DNA of 64,000 nucleotides from Stappia sp. ES.058 (GCF_900105595.1 NZ_LT629784.1:2852001-2916000), one strand, 5' to 3'. Counted from the stretch's first letter, positions 7,758 through 22,431 are shown. Numbers and translations: made by a program. Notes: generated by a model not told the origin, from the sequence alone.

Positions 7758-9203
7758 TCAGTTCTGCGGAAAGCCGCGCGAACGCCATTCGGACCGCGGC
7801 ACCGGCGGGCCGACGCGGAAGGAGAAATTTTCCACCCGCGTCACCGCCGGGTCGGTCTCGCAGCGGAAATCGAGGTCGTACCAGGCCCCGCGCGAGCGAT
7901 AGGCGGCGCGCACCGGCGCCAGCACCGTGCCCGGTTGCGGGCGGAAGGAGGGCAGGATTTCCGCCGGGCGGTCGGGGTAAAGGTCGCGGATCTGCGCGCG
8001 CAATTCCGTCAGGCACAGCAGATTGAGCCGCTGCGGCCCCGACATGCCGGCCATGGCCGTGCGGGCGCGCGAATCCCCGAGAATCCGGTCGGAAAAAAGC
8101 TCCCGCGCGCGGGCAAGACGCGGCGCGCCCGGCCGGCGCGCCGGTTCCGACGCATTTCCGGGCAGCCGGACGCCCGGTGGCAGATCGCCTTGCTCGGCCG
8201 CCCGCGCCGCGGCCCGCAAGGCCCCCGGCGGCAGCGGCGGCTTGGCGCGCGGCAAGGTGGTCGCAATGGCCCCCGACAGGCCGTCGGCCTCAGGCGCGCT
8301 GCGAGGGGCCTCCTCCACAGCCGTCTCGCCGAACGGGGCGGTTTCGCCCTCCGCCTCCGGCCCGGCGATGATATCGGTTTCCGGCGCAGTTTCCTCGGGA
8401 GCCGGCTCCGCGACCGCCTCTTGCGTCTCGGTCTCTTCCCCGGCCGGCGTTTCCTCGGCTGATACGTCCTCGGTTGATACGTCCTCGGTGGGCGTTTCTT
8501 CCACCGGCGCGTCTTCCGGTGACGGCTCTTCGGTGGCAGACGGATCGGCCTCGGTCCCGGCTTCCGTCTCGACCGGCGTCTCCGTCACCGGCTCCGGAAC
8601 AACCGGCTCCGCCTCATCGGCCTCTTGCGTCTCCACCGTCTCGGCGACCTCGGCGTCGCCATCCTCGCCAACGGGCTCCTCGGGACGCGGTTCGTCCTCG
8701 GCAGGCAGCAGCGCGCCGTCGCGCGGGTCGCCCTCTTCCCCGCCGGCGGCCTCGGACGATTCCTCCGCGAATTCCTCCACCGGCTGCAACACCGGCAGGC
8801 TGTCGGCATCCGGCGCCGGCGGCGGGAGGGCTTCGGGCTGCTCCGGCTCCGGCGCCTCCTCCTCCGCCTCGGGCTGCGGTTCCGGCGCGAGCGCGTCCTC
8901 TTCTTCCTGTTCCTGTTCCGGTTCAGGTTCGGGCGCGGGCTCTTCGGCGGCAGGCTCTTCCACCACCGGCTCTTCCGGCGCGGGCGCTTGCGGCGGCGGC
9001 ACCAGCACCACCTCGATCGGCTCGGCCTCCGGCGTTTCCATCTCCCGGGGCGGTGTCTCGATGAACAGGAGCACGATCAGCCCGTGCAACAGCACCGATG
9101 CGGCCACGCCGACGAGAAACAGCCTGGACCCCGGCCGGCCGTCCTCGCGCGCCGGCGCGGGGCCGGGCACGATCTCGGGCAGGTCGGAGGGCGTGGAAAC
9201 CAC
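7758..9203 (-). CDS. TonB-like membrane protein with C-terminal DUF930 domain
   Basis: 481 residues from the GTG at 9203, chosen because AGAAGG lies ten bases upstream; a TTG at 9227 is an alternative. A short cytoplasmic head is followed by one transmembrane helix (LFLVGVAASVLLHGLIVLLF, about 28-47). Then comes a very long Glu/Pro/Ala-rich periplasmic linker to about residue 300 and a C-terminal globular domain with LFSDRILGDSRARTAMAGM and LCLTELRAQIRDLYPD, which I assign to DUF930. The layout copies TonB/TolA (anchor, extended acidic linker, periplasmic end), but the end domain is not TonB. Its role is unknown; envelope spanning is inference. It is transcribed toward the NTPase gene. Confidence 0.8.
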   Translation of the reverse strand: MVSTPSDLPEIVPGPAPAREDGRPGSRLFLVGVAASVLLHGLIVLLFIETPPREMETPEAEPIEVVLVPPPQAPAPEEPVVEEPAAEEPAPEPEPEQEQEEEDALAPEPQPEAEEEAPEPEQPEALPPPAPDADSLPVLQPVEEFAEESSEAAGGEEGDPRDGALLPAEDEPRPEEPVGEDGDAEVAETVETQEADEAEPVVPEPVTETPVETEAGTEADPSATEEPSPEDAPVEETPTEDVSTEDVSAEETPAGEETETQEAVAEPAPEETAPETDIIAGPEAEGETAPFGETAVEEAPRSAPEADGLSGAIATTLPRAKPPLPPGALRAAARAAEQGDLPPGVRLPGNASEPARRPGAPRLARARELFSDRILGDSRARTAMAGMSGPQRLNLLCLTELRAQIRDLYPDRPAEILPSFRPQPGTVLAPVRAAYRSRGAWYDLDFRCETDPAVTRVENFSFRVGPPVPRSEWRSRGFPQN

Positions 9204-9312
9204 GGGGAAAGCACCTTCTGGCTGCAAGCCGGGTCAGGGGAGATGCGAGGCCGCAAGGCTCGATGAGCGGCCAGGCGGACTCAATAACGCAGCCGAAAAG
9301 GGCATCAAAATG

Positions 9313-9340
9313 AAAAACCCGGCGTCGCCGCCGGGTTTTT
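9313..9340 (-). terminator. rho-independent terminator of rpoD
   Basis: On the minus strand CCCGGCGGCGACGCCGGG is followed by a run of five T. It starts 22 bp after the rpoD stop codon. Confidence 0.85.
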
Positions 9341-9362
9341 CCTGTCTTGCGATGACAATCGG

Positions 9363-11435
<2,073 letters not shown>

Positions 11436-11924
11436 ATTGTTCTCCGGCGCCGCCGGCTGCTCGGGCCTGGCGCTGTCGCGTTTCGTCTCGGTGCGGTTCA
11501 CATCGTACCGGGCCGCGGTTTCTCTCCACCGCCACGGACCCGTCGAGCCACGCACGTTTTTTCCGCCCCGGCCCGCGTTCTTCAGAAGGCGTCCAGGCTT
11601 CGATAAAATATTTCTAGTCGGTGTCCGTTAAGTGCCACTTAACCCTGCAAATCGATTCGACAAGCCGCGTTCCGCTCCGGCTCTGCGCGCGCGGAAGCGC
11701 GCCGGCAAAACCGGTTTCGCACAAGGGTATCTGACAGCAATATGATTTCAGGCCGCTTAGGATGCCTGTCTCGCATTGGACATGGCGGGGCGCGGCTCGG
11801 GACGCTGTCACTTAGCTGTATTTAGCGCAACACGCCGGATTCGCAAGAGTGATTCGTCTCCCGTCAATCGATTCGACAGACATTTCCCCACCGATGACGC
11901 GTCCCGTCGCCGTGAGCGGGCGCC
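11436..11924. other. dnaG-rpoD intergenic/leader region
   Basis: 489 bp that must hold the rpoD promoter and leader. It contains a 13-bp direct repeat AATCGATTCGACA at 11650-11662 and 11866-11878, about 216 bp apart, which is a candidate regulator site. I see no gene in it. Confidence 0.5.
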
Positions 11925-13934
11925 TCAGCGCGACGACGCCACGGCCGGGACAAGCGGGCCAGCGCCGGTGGCCTGACGCGCAGACCGCAGGCTGCGGGCT
12001 TTTTCCGCAAGTTCCTGTTCGTCGCGCGCGCACTCTTCGCGCCGGCGCGCGAGATCCTGCGACTGCGCGCGAATGCGCTGCCAGTCGGCCTCCTCCAGGC
12101 CGTCTTCGAGTGCGGCCATTTCCGCGTCGAGCTCCTGTTCCAGAGCGCGGACCTCCAGCGCATCCAGATAATGCGCGAACAGATCCTCGACGAAATCCAC
12201 CGGCGGATCATGGCGCAGGATCGGCAAACGCTGCTTCAGGTCCTGAAAGCGGGCGCGAAATCGCGGATCGCCGCGCACCGGCACCGTGGCCGCGCCGTCT
12301 TCTTCCTGAAACACCTCGGACAGGATCTGGTAGAAGCTTGAATCCAGGCTCTCGAAGAAGCCACTGACCGGCACCTCCTGAAGCTCGGTGGCGATCCGGC
12401 ACAATTCATCGCGGAAACGCGCATGCAGCGGATCGCTCAGGCCGGCCGTGCTGATGCGCTCCACATTGTGCTCGAGCAGATCCGGATACTTGAGGCAAAG
12501 ACCGCACAGGATGCGCTCGTTACCGAACATCGTGCCACCGGGAAGATCGCCGCCACGCGCCGGCACGGAAGGCTCGGCCGCCGGATCGCCCGGGCGCCGC
12601 CCGCTGCCCGCAGCGCCGCGGCCCGGGCCGGCGCGCTGCGCCCGCGCCTGACGATAGAACAGATTGGACAGCCTGAGCCGGATATCGAGCTGATAGCCGC
12701 GCTTGACCCGCTCGTCCGCAATCGTGCGCGTCAGGTCGTCGAGACCCTTCTCCAGCGCGGCGCGGCGCTCCGGCGTGTCGATACGCGCCGCATCGACCTC
12801 GCGCGCCCACAAGACATCGATGAGCGGAAGGCTGGCGGCGAGTTCGCGCGCGAAGGCATCAACGCCCCCGTCCGCGATCAGGTCATCGGGATCCTTGCCG
12901 TCGGGAAGAAAGACGAAACCGAAAGAGTAACCGCTGCGCAGGCCCGGCAGGATCCGGTCGACCGCCCGGTGCGCGGCGGCGACACCGGCCGCATCACCGT
13001 CGAAACAGATCACCGGCTCGGGCGCGAGCCGCCACAGGCGGCCGACCTGCTCCTCGGTGAAGGCCGTTCCAAGGGCGGCGACCACGTTGCGCATGCCCGC
13101 CTGCCAGATGGCGATGGCGTCCATGTAACCTTCCACGACGATGGCCTGCCCGCTCTTGTGGGCCGGTTCGCGCGCGCGATGGAAGTTGAACACCATGGTT
13201 CCCTTGTGGAACAGCGGCGTTTCCGGCGAATTCAGGTATTTCGGCTGACCATCGGGATCGAGCGTGCGCCCGCCGAAGGCGATGACGCGGCCGCGGTCGT
13301 CCTGGATCGGGATCATCAGCCGGTTGCGGAAGCGGTCGTAGCTGGCCCGCCCGTCCTCAGGCTTGATGACGAGGCCGGCCTCGATCATTGCCGCCTCCTC
13401 GACACCCTTGCCGATCAGGTGCCGTTTCAGCCCGTCGCGCCCGTTCGGCGCGTAGCCGAAGCGGAATTCCCGCAAGGTCTCGGGCAGCAGGCGCCGCTTG
13501 CGCACATAGGCGCGCGCCTCCTCCCCGCCGGAGGTCGCCATGTTGTCCTGAAAGAACCGCGCCGCCATCTCGCAGATTTCGGAAAGGCTTGCCCGGCGTT
13601 CGGCCCGCGCCGCCTCGCGCGGATCCGGCGCCGGCAGCGGGACACCGGATTGTTCGGCAAGCCGCTCCACCGCCTCGGGAAAGGACAGGCCTTCGGTTTC
13701 CGTCAGGAAACGGAAATGATCGCCCGACGCGCCGCAGCCGAAACACTTGTAGCGCCCTCGCCGATCGTCGACGTGAAAGCTCGGCGTCTTTTCCTGATGG
13801 AACGGGCAACACGCCCAGAAGTCGCCGCGCGCGGCCTGCGTCTTGCGCCGGTCCCAGCTCACGCGCCGCACCACCACCTCCGACAACGGGAGGCGGTCAC
13901 GGATCTCGTCAAGCAAGCCGGGCGAAAAGCGCAT
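11925..13934 (-). CDS. dnaG: DNA primase DnaG
   Basis: 669 residues. It makes RNA primers for replication together with DnaB. The N-terminal zinc finger is complete (CCPFHQEKTPSFHVD ... YKCFGCGASGD). The central Toprim catalytic core includes VVEGYMDAIAI and FDGDAAG with the acidic residues needed for metal binding. The C-terminal region shows the divergent helicase-binding domain, preceded by a low-complexity Gly/Arg/Ala linker (RAQRAGPGRGAAGSGRRPG). AGGACC lies just upstream of the ATG at 13934. It is upstream of rpoD on the same strand. Confidence 0.97.
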   Translation of the reverse strand: MRFSPGLLDEIRDRLPLSEVVVRRVSWDRRKTQAARGDFWACCPFHQEKTPSFHVDDRRGRYKCFGCGASGDHFRFLTETEGLSFPEAVERLAEQSGVPLPAPDPREAARAERRASLSEICEMAARFFQDNMATSGGEEARAYVRKRRLLPETLREFRFGYAPNGRDGLKRHLIGKGVEEAAMIEAGLVIKPEDGRASYDRFRNRLMIPIQDDRGRVIAFGGRTLDPDGQPKYLNSPETPLFHKGTMVFNFHRAREPAHKSGQAIVVEGYMDAIAIWQAGMRNVVAALGTAFTEEQVGRLWRLAPEPVICFDGDAAGVAAAHRAVDRILPGLRSGYSFGFVFLPDGKDPDDLIADGGVDAFARELAASLPLIDVLWAREVDAARIDTPERRAALEKGLDDLTRTIADERVKRGYQLDIRLRLSNLFYRQARAQRAGPGRGAAGSGRRPGDPAAEPSVPARGGDLPGGTMFGNERILCGLCLKYPDLLEHNVERISTAGLSDPLHARFRDELCRIATELQEVPVSGFFESLDSSFYQILSEVFQEEDGAATVPVRGDPRFRARFQDLKQRLPILRHDPPVDFVEDLFAHYLDALEVRALEQELDAEMAALEDGLEEADWQRIRAQSQDLARRREECARDEQELAEKARSLRSARQATGAGPLVPAVASSR

Positions 13935-14097
13935 ATCGGGTCCTGTCCGGAAGCCCCGCCAGCGCGCGGCGGGGCAAGATCTAATAAAACCAGTTTACAT
14001 CAACGCGGCCACCGGTTCATCCGCGATGGCGCCCGGCGGCGCCTTCCGCAAAGACCCGCCGCCGCGCAGGCATGGATCGCGCAGGCATTGATCATGC

Positions 14098-14553
14098 CTA
14101 CTCGCTACGCAGCAGATCCTTCACCACACAACTCGCCCGCACGAAATCCATCTGCCCGGGATAGCGCGTCTTCAGGGCGCTCATGCAGCGGCCCATGTCG
14201 CGCAGCCCCTTGGCGCTGATGTCGCGCACGATGTCCTCGCAGGCTTCCTGCATCGCGTGCTCGTCGAACTGCTTTGGCAGGAATTCACGGATGACGGCGA
14301 CCTCGTCGCGCTCCTGCTCGGCCAGCTCGAGCTGGCCCGATTCCTCGAAATCGCGGATCGAGCGGCTGCGCTGATCCACCATTTTGTCGAGGATTTCCTG
14401 AAGGTCCGTCTCCTTGATACCGTCGCGACCGAGCTCGCGTGAACGCGATTCCCGGTCCTGAATGGCCGCCAGAAGCAGCCGCAACGTAGCGGCCCGGCGC
14501 TTGTCTTTGGTTTCCACCGCCTGGCGAAGCGCCGCATCAATCCGTTCCCGCAT
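14098..14553 (-). CDS. GatB/YqeY-domain protein
   Basis: 151 residues, all of it the YqeY fold: MRERIDAALRQAVETKDKRR, the LRLLLAAIQDRE helix, and EFLPKQFDEHAMQEACEDIV. The domain is homologous to the tRNA-binding tail of the GatB amidotransferase subunit, but stand-alone YqeY has no proven reaction. It sits between dnaG and the divergent carA, an arrangement common in alphaproteobacteria. A short hairpin GGCAT-TGATC-ATGCC lies immediately at its 3' end. Confidence 0.92.
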   Translation of the reverse strand: MRERIDAALRQAVETKDKRRAATLRLLLAAIQDRESRSRELGRDGIKETDLQEILDKMVDQRSRSIRDFEESGQLELAEQERDEVAVIREFLPKQFDEHAMQEACEDIVRDISAKGLRDMGRCMSALKTRYPGQMDFVRASCVVKDLLRSE

Positions 14554-14796
14554 GACCTGCCCTGCCGTTTGCTCGCGAACGCGCGCCGCCGAAACCGAGC
14601 CACGGCAGCATGTCCAAGCGAGGTATAGACCTATCTATTTGATTTATTATGATTATTTTTAACAGTCCGAGAGTTGACCACTGCGCTGGCATCCCATAAA
14701 GTGCCGCGATTGACGCACCGTTGACACTTCAGTCGTGCACAGTCAAGGCGCCTCGAGCGCTTAACCTTGTCACCTTTGTGATCGAGAAAGCAAGAT

Positions 14797-16008
14797 ATGA
14801 CGACCGCTGACGTCTGGTCCGCGACGCCGACCACGGCCGTACTGGTCCTGGCCGACGGGACCGTGATCGAGGGCCAGGGCTTTGGCGCCACCGGCCAGGC
14901 CTGCGCCGAAGTCTGTTTCAACACCGCGCTCACCGGCTACGAGGAGATCCTTACGGACCCCTCCTATGCCGGCCAGATCGTCACTTTCACGTTTCCCCAC
15001 ATCGGCAATGTGGGAACCAACGAGGAAGACATCGAGACGGTCAACATGGCGGCCTCCTCCGGCGTGCGCGGCGCGGTGGTGCGTGCCGACGTCACCGAAC
15101 CGGCGAATTATCGCGCGAGCCGCCACTTCAGCGAGTGGATGAAGGCGCGCGGGATCGTCGGTCTGTCGGGCATCGACACGCGCGCGCTGACAGCTCTGAT
15201 CCGCGAAAGCGGCGCGGCGAACGCGGTGATCGCCCATGACCCGGATGGAAATTTCGACCTCGAGGCGCTCAAGCTTGCCGCCGCCAACTGGCCAGGCCTC
15301 GTTGGCATGGACCTGGCGAAGGACGTGACCGCCGGCCAGAGCTATCCCTGGTCCCAGACCACCTGGGAATGGGACAAGGGCTACGGCACCCGCGAGGGCG
15401 GCACCTTCAAGGTCGTGGCGATCGACTACGGCATCAAGCGCAACATCCTGCGCCTTTTGACCGATGCGGACTGCGACGTCACCGTCCTTCCGGCAACGGC
15501 CAGCGCACAGGACGTTCTGTCGCGCGATCCCGACGGTATCTTCCTGTCGAACGGCCCGGGCGATCCGGCGGCGACCGGGGACTATGCTGTGCCCGTTCTC
15601 CGTGAACTCGTCGACAGCGGCCGGCCGGTTTTCGGCATCTGCCTCGGCCACCAGATGCTGGCGCTGGCGCTTGGCGGGGAAACCGTGAAAATGCACCAGG
15701 GGCACCATGGCGCGAACCATCCGGTGTTCGACCGCACCACGGGCAAGGTCGAGATCACCTCGATGAACCACGGTTTCGCGGTCGATGGCGCTTCGCTTCC
15801 CGGCACCGTCGAAGAGACGCATGTCTCGCTGTTCGACGGATCGAACTGCGGCCTGCGCCTCAAGGAGAAGCCGGTGTTTTCCGTGCAGTATCACCCGGAG
15901 GCTTCGCCCGGACCGCGCGACAGCCATTATCTCTTCCGCCGCTTCACCAACCTGATGCGCGCGCGCAAGGGCGAAGACGAACTGCCGGAGAAAGATGCCG
16001 CCGCCTGA
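14797..16008 (+). CDS. carA: Carbamoyl-phosphate synthase small subunit (glutaminase) CarA
   Basis: 403 residues. It hydrolyses glutamine and passes ammonia to CarB to make carbamoyl phosphate for arginine and pyrimidines. The N-terminal small-subunit domain (TGYEEILTDPSYAGQIVTFTFPHIGNVG) is followed by a class I glutamine amidotransferase domain with nucleophile Cys282 in FGICLGHQM and the His/Glu pair in YHPEASPGP. It is divergent from yqeY over 243 bp that includes a very AT-rich patch at about 14630-14665. The partner carB begins 3 kb downstream on the same strand, after three unrelated regulator genes, so the two are not one simple operon. Confidence 0.97.
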   Translation: MTTADVWSATPTTAVLVLADGTVIEGQGFGATGQACAEVCFNTALTGYEEILTDPSYAGQIVTFTFPHIGNVGTNEEDIETVNMAASSGVRGAVVRADVTEPANYRASRHFSEWMKARGIVGLSGIDTRALTALIRESGAANAVIAHDPDGNFDLEALKLAAANWPGLVGMDLAKDVTAGQSYPWSQTTWEWDKGYGTREGGTFKVVAIDYGIKRNILRLLTDADCDVTVLPATASAQDVLSRDPDGIFLSNGPGDPAATGDYAVPVLRELVDSGRPVFGICLGHQMLALALGGETVKMHQGHHGANHPVFDRTTGKVEITSMNHGFAVDGASLPGTVEETHVSLFDGSNCGLRLKEKPVFSVQYHPEASPGPRDSHYLFRRFTNLMRARKGEDELPEKDAAA

Positions 16009-16035
16009 CCTTCGCGTCCCGTGAGCGAGACAAGA

Positions 16036-16074
16036 CAAAAGGCGCCGCGGGTACCCGCCGGCGCCTTTGTTTTT
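16036..16074 (+). terminator. rho-independent terminator of carA, probably bidirectional
   Basis: A strong GC stem (AGGCGCCG ... CGGCGCCT with internal GGGTACCC) is bounded by AAAA on the left and TTTGTTTTT on the right. It serves carA and may also end the MerR-gene transcript from the opposite side. Confidence 0.85.
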
Positions 16075-16090
16075 GCTAGGGTCAGGACCT
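16075..16090 (+). repeat. 16-bp dispersed repeat, copy A
   Basis: GCTAGGGTCAGGACCT occurs here and identically at 44062-44077, both times just downstream of a plus-strand gene. It is probably the edge of a dispersed intergenic element. Confidence 0.5.
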
Positions 16091-16128
16091 TGCGTTTGCC
16101 CGGGCCAAAAAAGCCAGAACGGCCGGCG

Positions 16129-16593
16129 TCAGGCTTTCGCGCCGGACTTGATGAGATTGTCGAGCGCATCGAGCACGCCGGTCATCTCGTCGACCTGTTC
16201 GACGATTTGCGCCTGCTGTTCCTTCAGGATCTCGTCCTGCCGTGCACAGATCTCGCGCAAGGCCTTGAGCTGCGTCTCGCGCGCCTGCTTGCCCTCGACC
16301 AGAGAAATCACCTCGCGGATTTCCGTCAGCGTCAGACCAACACGCTTGGCCTGGAGGATCACGCGCATGCGGCCCACGTCACGCGGGCCATAGTGTCGCC
16401 GGGCGCCACGGCGCTCGGGGTTCAGCAACCCCTTTTCTTCATAGAAACGCAATGCGCGCAACGTCACGCCGAATGTGTCCGCCATTTCGGCGATGGACAG
16501 CTTTGCGTCATCGGAGGAATCAATACGAATCGGACCGGCCAGGTCCGGAACTGCGACTGACGTTTCCGATAATTTCAGCATTCCGATACTCAT
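16129..16593 (-). CDS. MerR-family transcriptional regulator
   Basis: 154 residues. The N-terminal 50 or so are variable. The MerR winged helix reads LSIAEMADTFGVTLRALRFYEEKGLL with the wing RRGARRHYGPRDV, and a C-terminal dimerisation coiled coil runs through KALREICARQDEILKEQQAQIVEQVDEM. No cysteine ligand set for a metal is visible in the effector part, and the signal is unknown. The start at 16593 is preceded by GGGAAAAC; an upstream frame to 16692 lacks similarity. It is convergent with carA, 120 bp away. Confidence 0.9.
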   Translation of the reverse strand: MSIGMLKLSETSVAVPDLAGPIRIDSSDDAKLSIAEMADTFGVTLRALRFYEEKGLLNPERRGARRHYGPRDVGRMRVILQAKRVGLTLTEIREVISLVEGKQARETQLKALREICARQDEILKEQQAQIVEQVDEMTGVLDALDNLIKSGAKA

Positions 16594-17126
16594 CGTTTTC
16601 CCGATCTTTCGCGTCGTGCGAGGAAGAATGCGGAGATTTATCCGCCACCAACCGCTCAGGCGGTCTCTTTCAGGAACGCCTCCGACCGACACACCCGGCC
16701 TGTGACCGGATCACCCGACAGCGGGCATATTCCCAAGCGGCAGTATGCCACTGCCGGCACGTAAGCACGTTCTCCAAACGCGCCATTTTTTTATCTGCGG
16801 AGACCAAGGCGCGCATTTTTCGAAAAAAAAACATGAAAACTGCGCATGGAACAAAAAATTCCGTTGAGTGAATAACGAAAATTTATGGCATCATAAATTT
16901 TCATGATAGTAAAAACTATGCATCACGCGAATTCATCGAGTTTGTAACTACAATTCGAGTGAACCGACACTTTATTTATTTTGAAGTTCTGAACATCCAA
17001 AGGCTATAAATCCAATAAATATTTAAAAAAAGAAATATAGATCATGGAGGTATCCGGGCAAAATCCGTCCGGTTCGGGCGTTCCCCGCCTGACGGTATAC
17101 TGCGGTTTCATAGGCAAGGCCGAGCC
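16594..17126. other. Long AT-rich intergenic region with nested palindromes
   Basis: 533 bp. From about 16780 to 17060 the composition falls far below the genomic GC level, with poly-A/T tracts. It holds the inverted repeats listed at 16877. No open frame here has support. It is the upstream region of the MerR gene and the downstream region of the AraC gene. Confidence 0.6.
16877..16918. repeat. Two adjacent perfect AT-rich inverted repeats
   Basis: GAAAATTTATG-GCAT-CATAAATTTTC (16877-16902) has 11-bp perfect arms. It is followed directly by ATAGT-AAAA-ACTAT (16905-16918). The symmetry and AT content suit a regulator or nucleoid-protein binding site or an RNA hairpin. There is no T-run to make the first one a standard terminator. 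Confidence 0.55.
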
Positions 17127-18227
17127 TCAGGTCGGCTCCACGCGAAGCGAATCGATCCCCCGGACGTCCGTCGCCACGGACCTGGCCCGCTGATCGAGGC
17201 GCCACATGGATGGCGGGCACCCAAACCAGCGCCGGGCGGCCCGCGAGAAGTTTCCTGTCGCCGAAAACCCAAGCCGGTATGCGATCTCGGACACGGACAT
17301 GCTGGTATGACCGAGAAAATCGACCGCCATGCGATAGCGAACAGCGTCATGAAGCCCCTGAAAGGTCTGCCCGCGCTCCTGCAGGCGGCGCTGCAGGGCG
17401 CGTACGCTGATCGCCAGTGCGGCGGCAACAGTCGACGCGGTGAGGCCGGGATCGGCCACCCGTTCCGCGATGGCGTCGCACACGCGCGAGATAAAGTCCT
17501 CCGCCCTGCGCCTGTCGTCGAGGCGGCGACGGTTCAACTCGCACAGGGCCGCGAAGAGATCGTCGTCGCGCATCGGATTGGGCTGCCGGGCATTGTCGAC
17601 TTCATAACGAAGACAGTTCACCTCGGCCTCGAACCGCACCGGCACTCCGAAGAACGCCTCATGGGCATGTGTCGATACCGGGCGGCTGCGCGCGAGCGCG
17701 ACCTTGGAAAGCCGGACCCCTTCGCTGCTGACCTGTTGCAAGCGCAGGAACGTCTTGCTGGTGGTTCGGTCGATCATTTGGTCGCTGCAGACGATTTCCG
17801 GAGACAGGGCGAATGCGATGGAAGCGCTGCCGGTGGCGTGTCTGGCTCGAACCACCGACAGGTCGAGAACGATGCAAATGAACTTCGCGGTCGTCTGCAA
17901 CGCCGTCAGGAAGTCCGGCGCGTAGCGCAATGCCAGCGAAACCGTGTCGTCGCGACCCGGTCCCATGTCCTTCGACCAGTTGAGCGCGAAAGTCTCGTCC
18001 CCGGAATAGGCAGCACAGACTTCCAGAGAGCGCGCATGCGCCCGCAGGCTGATATGATCGCCAAGAGTCATCGGAGCGCTCAACCCGTCGAGACCGTTCT
18101 CCTGCATCACGCGATCGTAGGGAACGCCACGCACCTTGCAGTAGTCCGCCAGCCCCGCCTGTGCCCGCGAATGTATGAGAAGCGTATCACTCAAGGCCTT
18201 GAGGCCGTTGCGCGCAGGCATGGGCAT
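17127..18227 (-). CDS. AraC-family regulator with OruR-type ligand-binding domain
   Basis: 366 residues. The N-terminal ~200 residues form the AraC ligand-binding-like domain of the ArgR/OruR/MmcR group (LGDHISLRAHARSLEVC, a central APDFLTALQTTAKFICIVL). The C-terminal ~100 form the double AraC helix-turn-helix: LTASTVAAALAISVRALQRR and MSVSEIAYRLGFSATGNFSR, followed by the GCPPSMWR end. The latter is the family's second HTH signature. The ligand is unknown. It faces away from the HTH gene at 18545 across a 317-bp gap, which probably contains its target promoters. Confidence 0.9.
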   Translation of the reverse strand: MPMPARNGLKALSDTLLIHSRAQAGLADYCKVRGVPYDRVMQENGLDGLSAPMTLGDHISLRAHARSLEVCAAYSGDETFALNWSKDMGPGRDDTVSLALRYAPDFLTALQTTAKFICIVLDLSVVRARHATGSASIAFALSPEIVCSDQMIDRTTSKTFLRLQQVSSEGVRLSKVALARSRPVSTHAHEAFFGVPVRFEAEVNCLRYEVDNARQPNPMRDDDLFAALCELNRRRLDDRRRAEDFISRVCDAIAERVADPGLTASTVAAALAISVRALQRRLQERGQTFQGLHDAVRYRMAVDFLGHTSMSVSEIAYRLGFSATGNFSRAARRWFGCPPSMWRLDQRARSVATDVRGIDSLRVEPT

Positions 18228-18544
18228 TGTTCCATCGAACGGAAAGGCGGGCGTTTGAGGCGACGGTCGATCCGCGGGCGGGAGGGTGCGGCGCCGTCAA
18301 GTCAGACTTTAGTATTTATCAACAAATTGTCAGAGAGGTCCAGTGCGCGTTGGTGCATCTGTCGCGCAATCCCCAATCGAGGTAAATATCGACAGATCGG
18401 CGTCCGGGTTTGACATTTTCCAAGCGAGGAACGATTCATTGGCGAATCCTTGCATTGTCCCATCCAGGCTCAGACGCGGGCCGGACGCGACAAGAGCATG
18501 ATCACGGGAGCAGGAGCCGAACGCTTGCGGGTCCGGAAACGAAG
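18228..18544. other. Divergent intergenic region
   Basis: 317 bp between the AraC gene and the Cro/CI-type gene. It should contain both promoters. An AT-rich patch (18305-18335) reads TTTAGTATTTATCAAC. I could not define a clear -35/-10 pair or operator. Confidence 0.4.
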
Positions 18545-18859
18545 ATGAAGACGACGACGGGTTCCGATGACGATTTCGAGACCATGACACCGGAACGGTT
18601 TCGCCTGTGGCGCAAGGCACTGGGCCTGAAGCAGAAGGACGCTGCCGATCGCCTGGGTTTGAAGAAGCGGATGATCCAGTATTACGAAAAGGGCGACCGT
18701 GACGGTCGACCCGTGGAAATCCCCAAGTCGGTCCGCCTCGCCTGCTTTGCCATCTCCAGCGGGATCGACGATTTCAACGGCACCGGAACGGTCGTGGCCG
18801 GGGCGCCCGGGCAACCCGCGCCCGCCGATCGGGAACCGGAAACCGCCGGCCACGACTGA
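18545..18859 (+). CDS. Small Cro/CI-type HTH protein
   Basis: 104 residues. The fold is a single five-helix HTH: TPERFRLWRKALGLKQKDAA, DRLGLKKRMIQYYEKGDRDG, then IPKSVRLACFAISSGIDDF. The disordered tail is Pro/Ala/Gly-rich. The start at 18545 (MKTTTGSDDD) follows GGAAACGAAG; an internal ATG at 18584 is possible. No toxin-like partner is adjacent, so an autonomous regulator is more likely than an antitoxin. It lies 164 bp before carB on the same strand, but a link to carB expression is only positional. Confidence 0.75.
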   Translation: MKTTTGSDDDFETMTPERFRLWRKALGLKQKDAADRLGLKKRMIQYYEKGDRDGRPVEIPKSVRLACFAISSGIDDFNGTGTVVAGAPGQPAPADREPETAGHD

Positions 18860-19023
18860 CGGAACACCCGACGCGACGATTTGCAGACGCACCATGCCAG
18901 CGATGGGGTTTCGCAACCCGCGCTTTTTGCCTATAAGCCGCGTTCAGCCGACCCATTTGCCGTCACCTCACCCTCCCGCCCCGCCATACGCAGCGGACGC
19001 GGGCGAAGTCTCGCGAGCCACAC

Positions 19024-22338
<3,315 letters not shown>

Positions 22339-22431
22339 CTTCAGAGCGTCCCGACCGGGAACCCCGGCCGGGCGAATGTCTTTTATCGCGCGCCGGCAAT
22401 TCGGCGCGCGCAAGTGAAGGGTCGGAGACCT

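Noticed and set aside
14630..14665. Small RNA or attenuator before carA in the AT-rich patch
   Set aside because: No hairpin plus T-run or promoter pair could be defined. The patch is more likely an UP-element-like promoter region.
18545..18859. Toxin-antitoxin module at the Cro/CI-type gene
   Set aside because: No adjacent toxin-like ORF exists on either side: the neighbours are the divergent AraC gene and carB.
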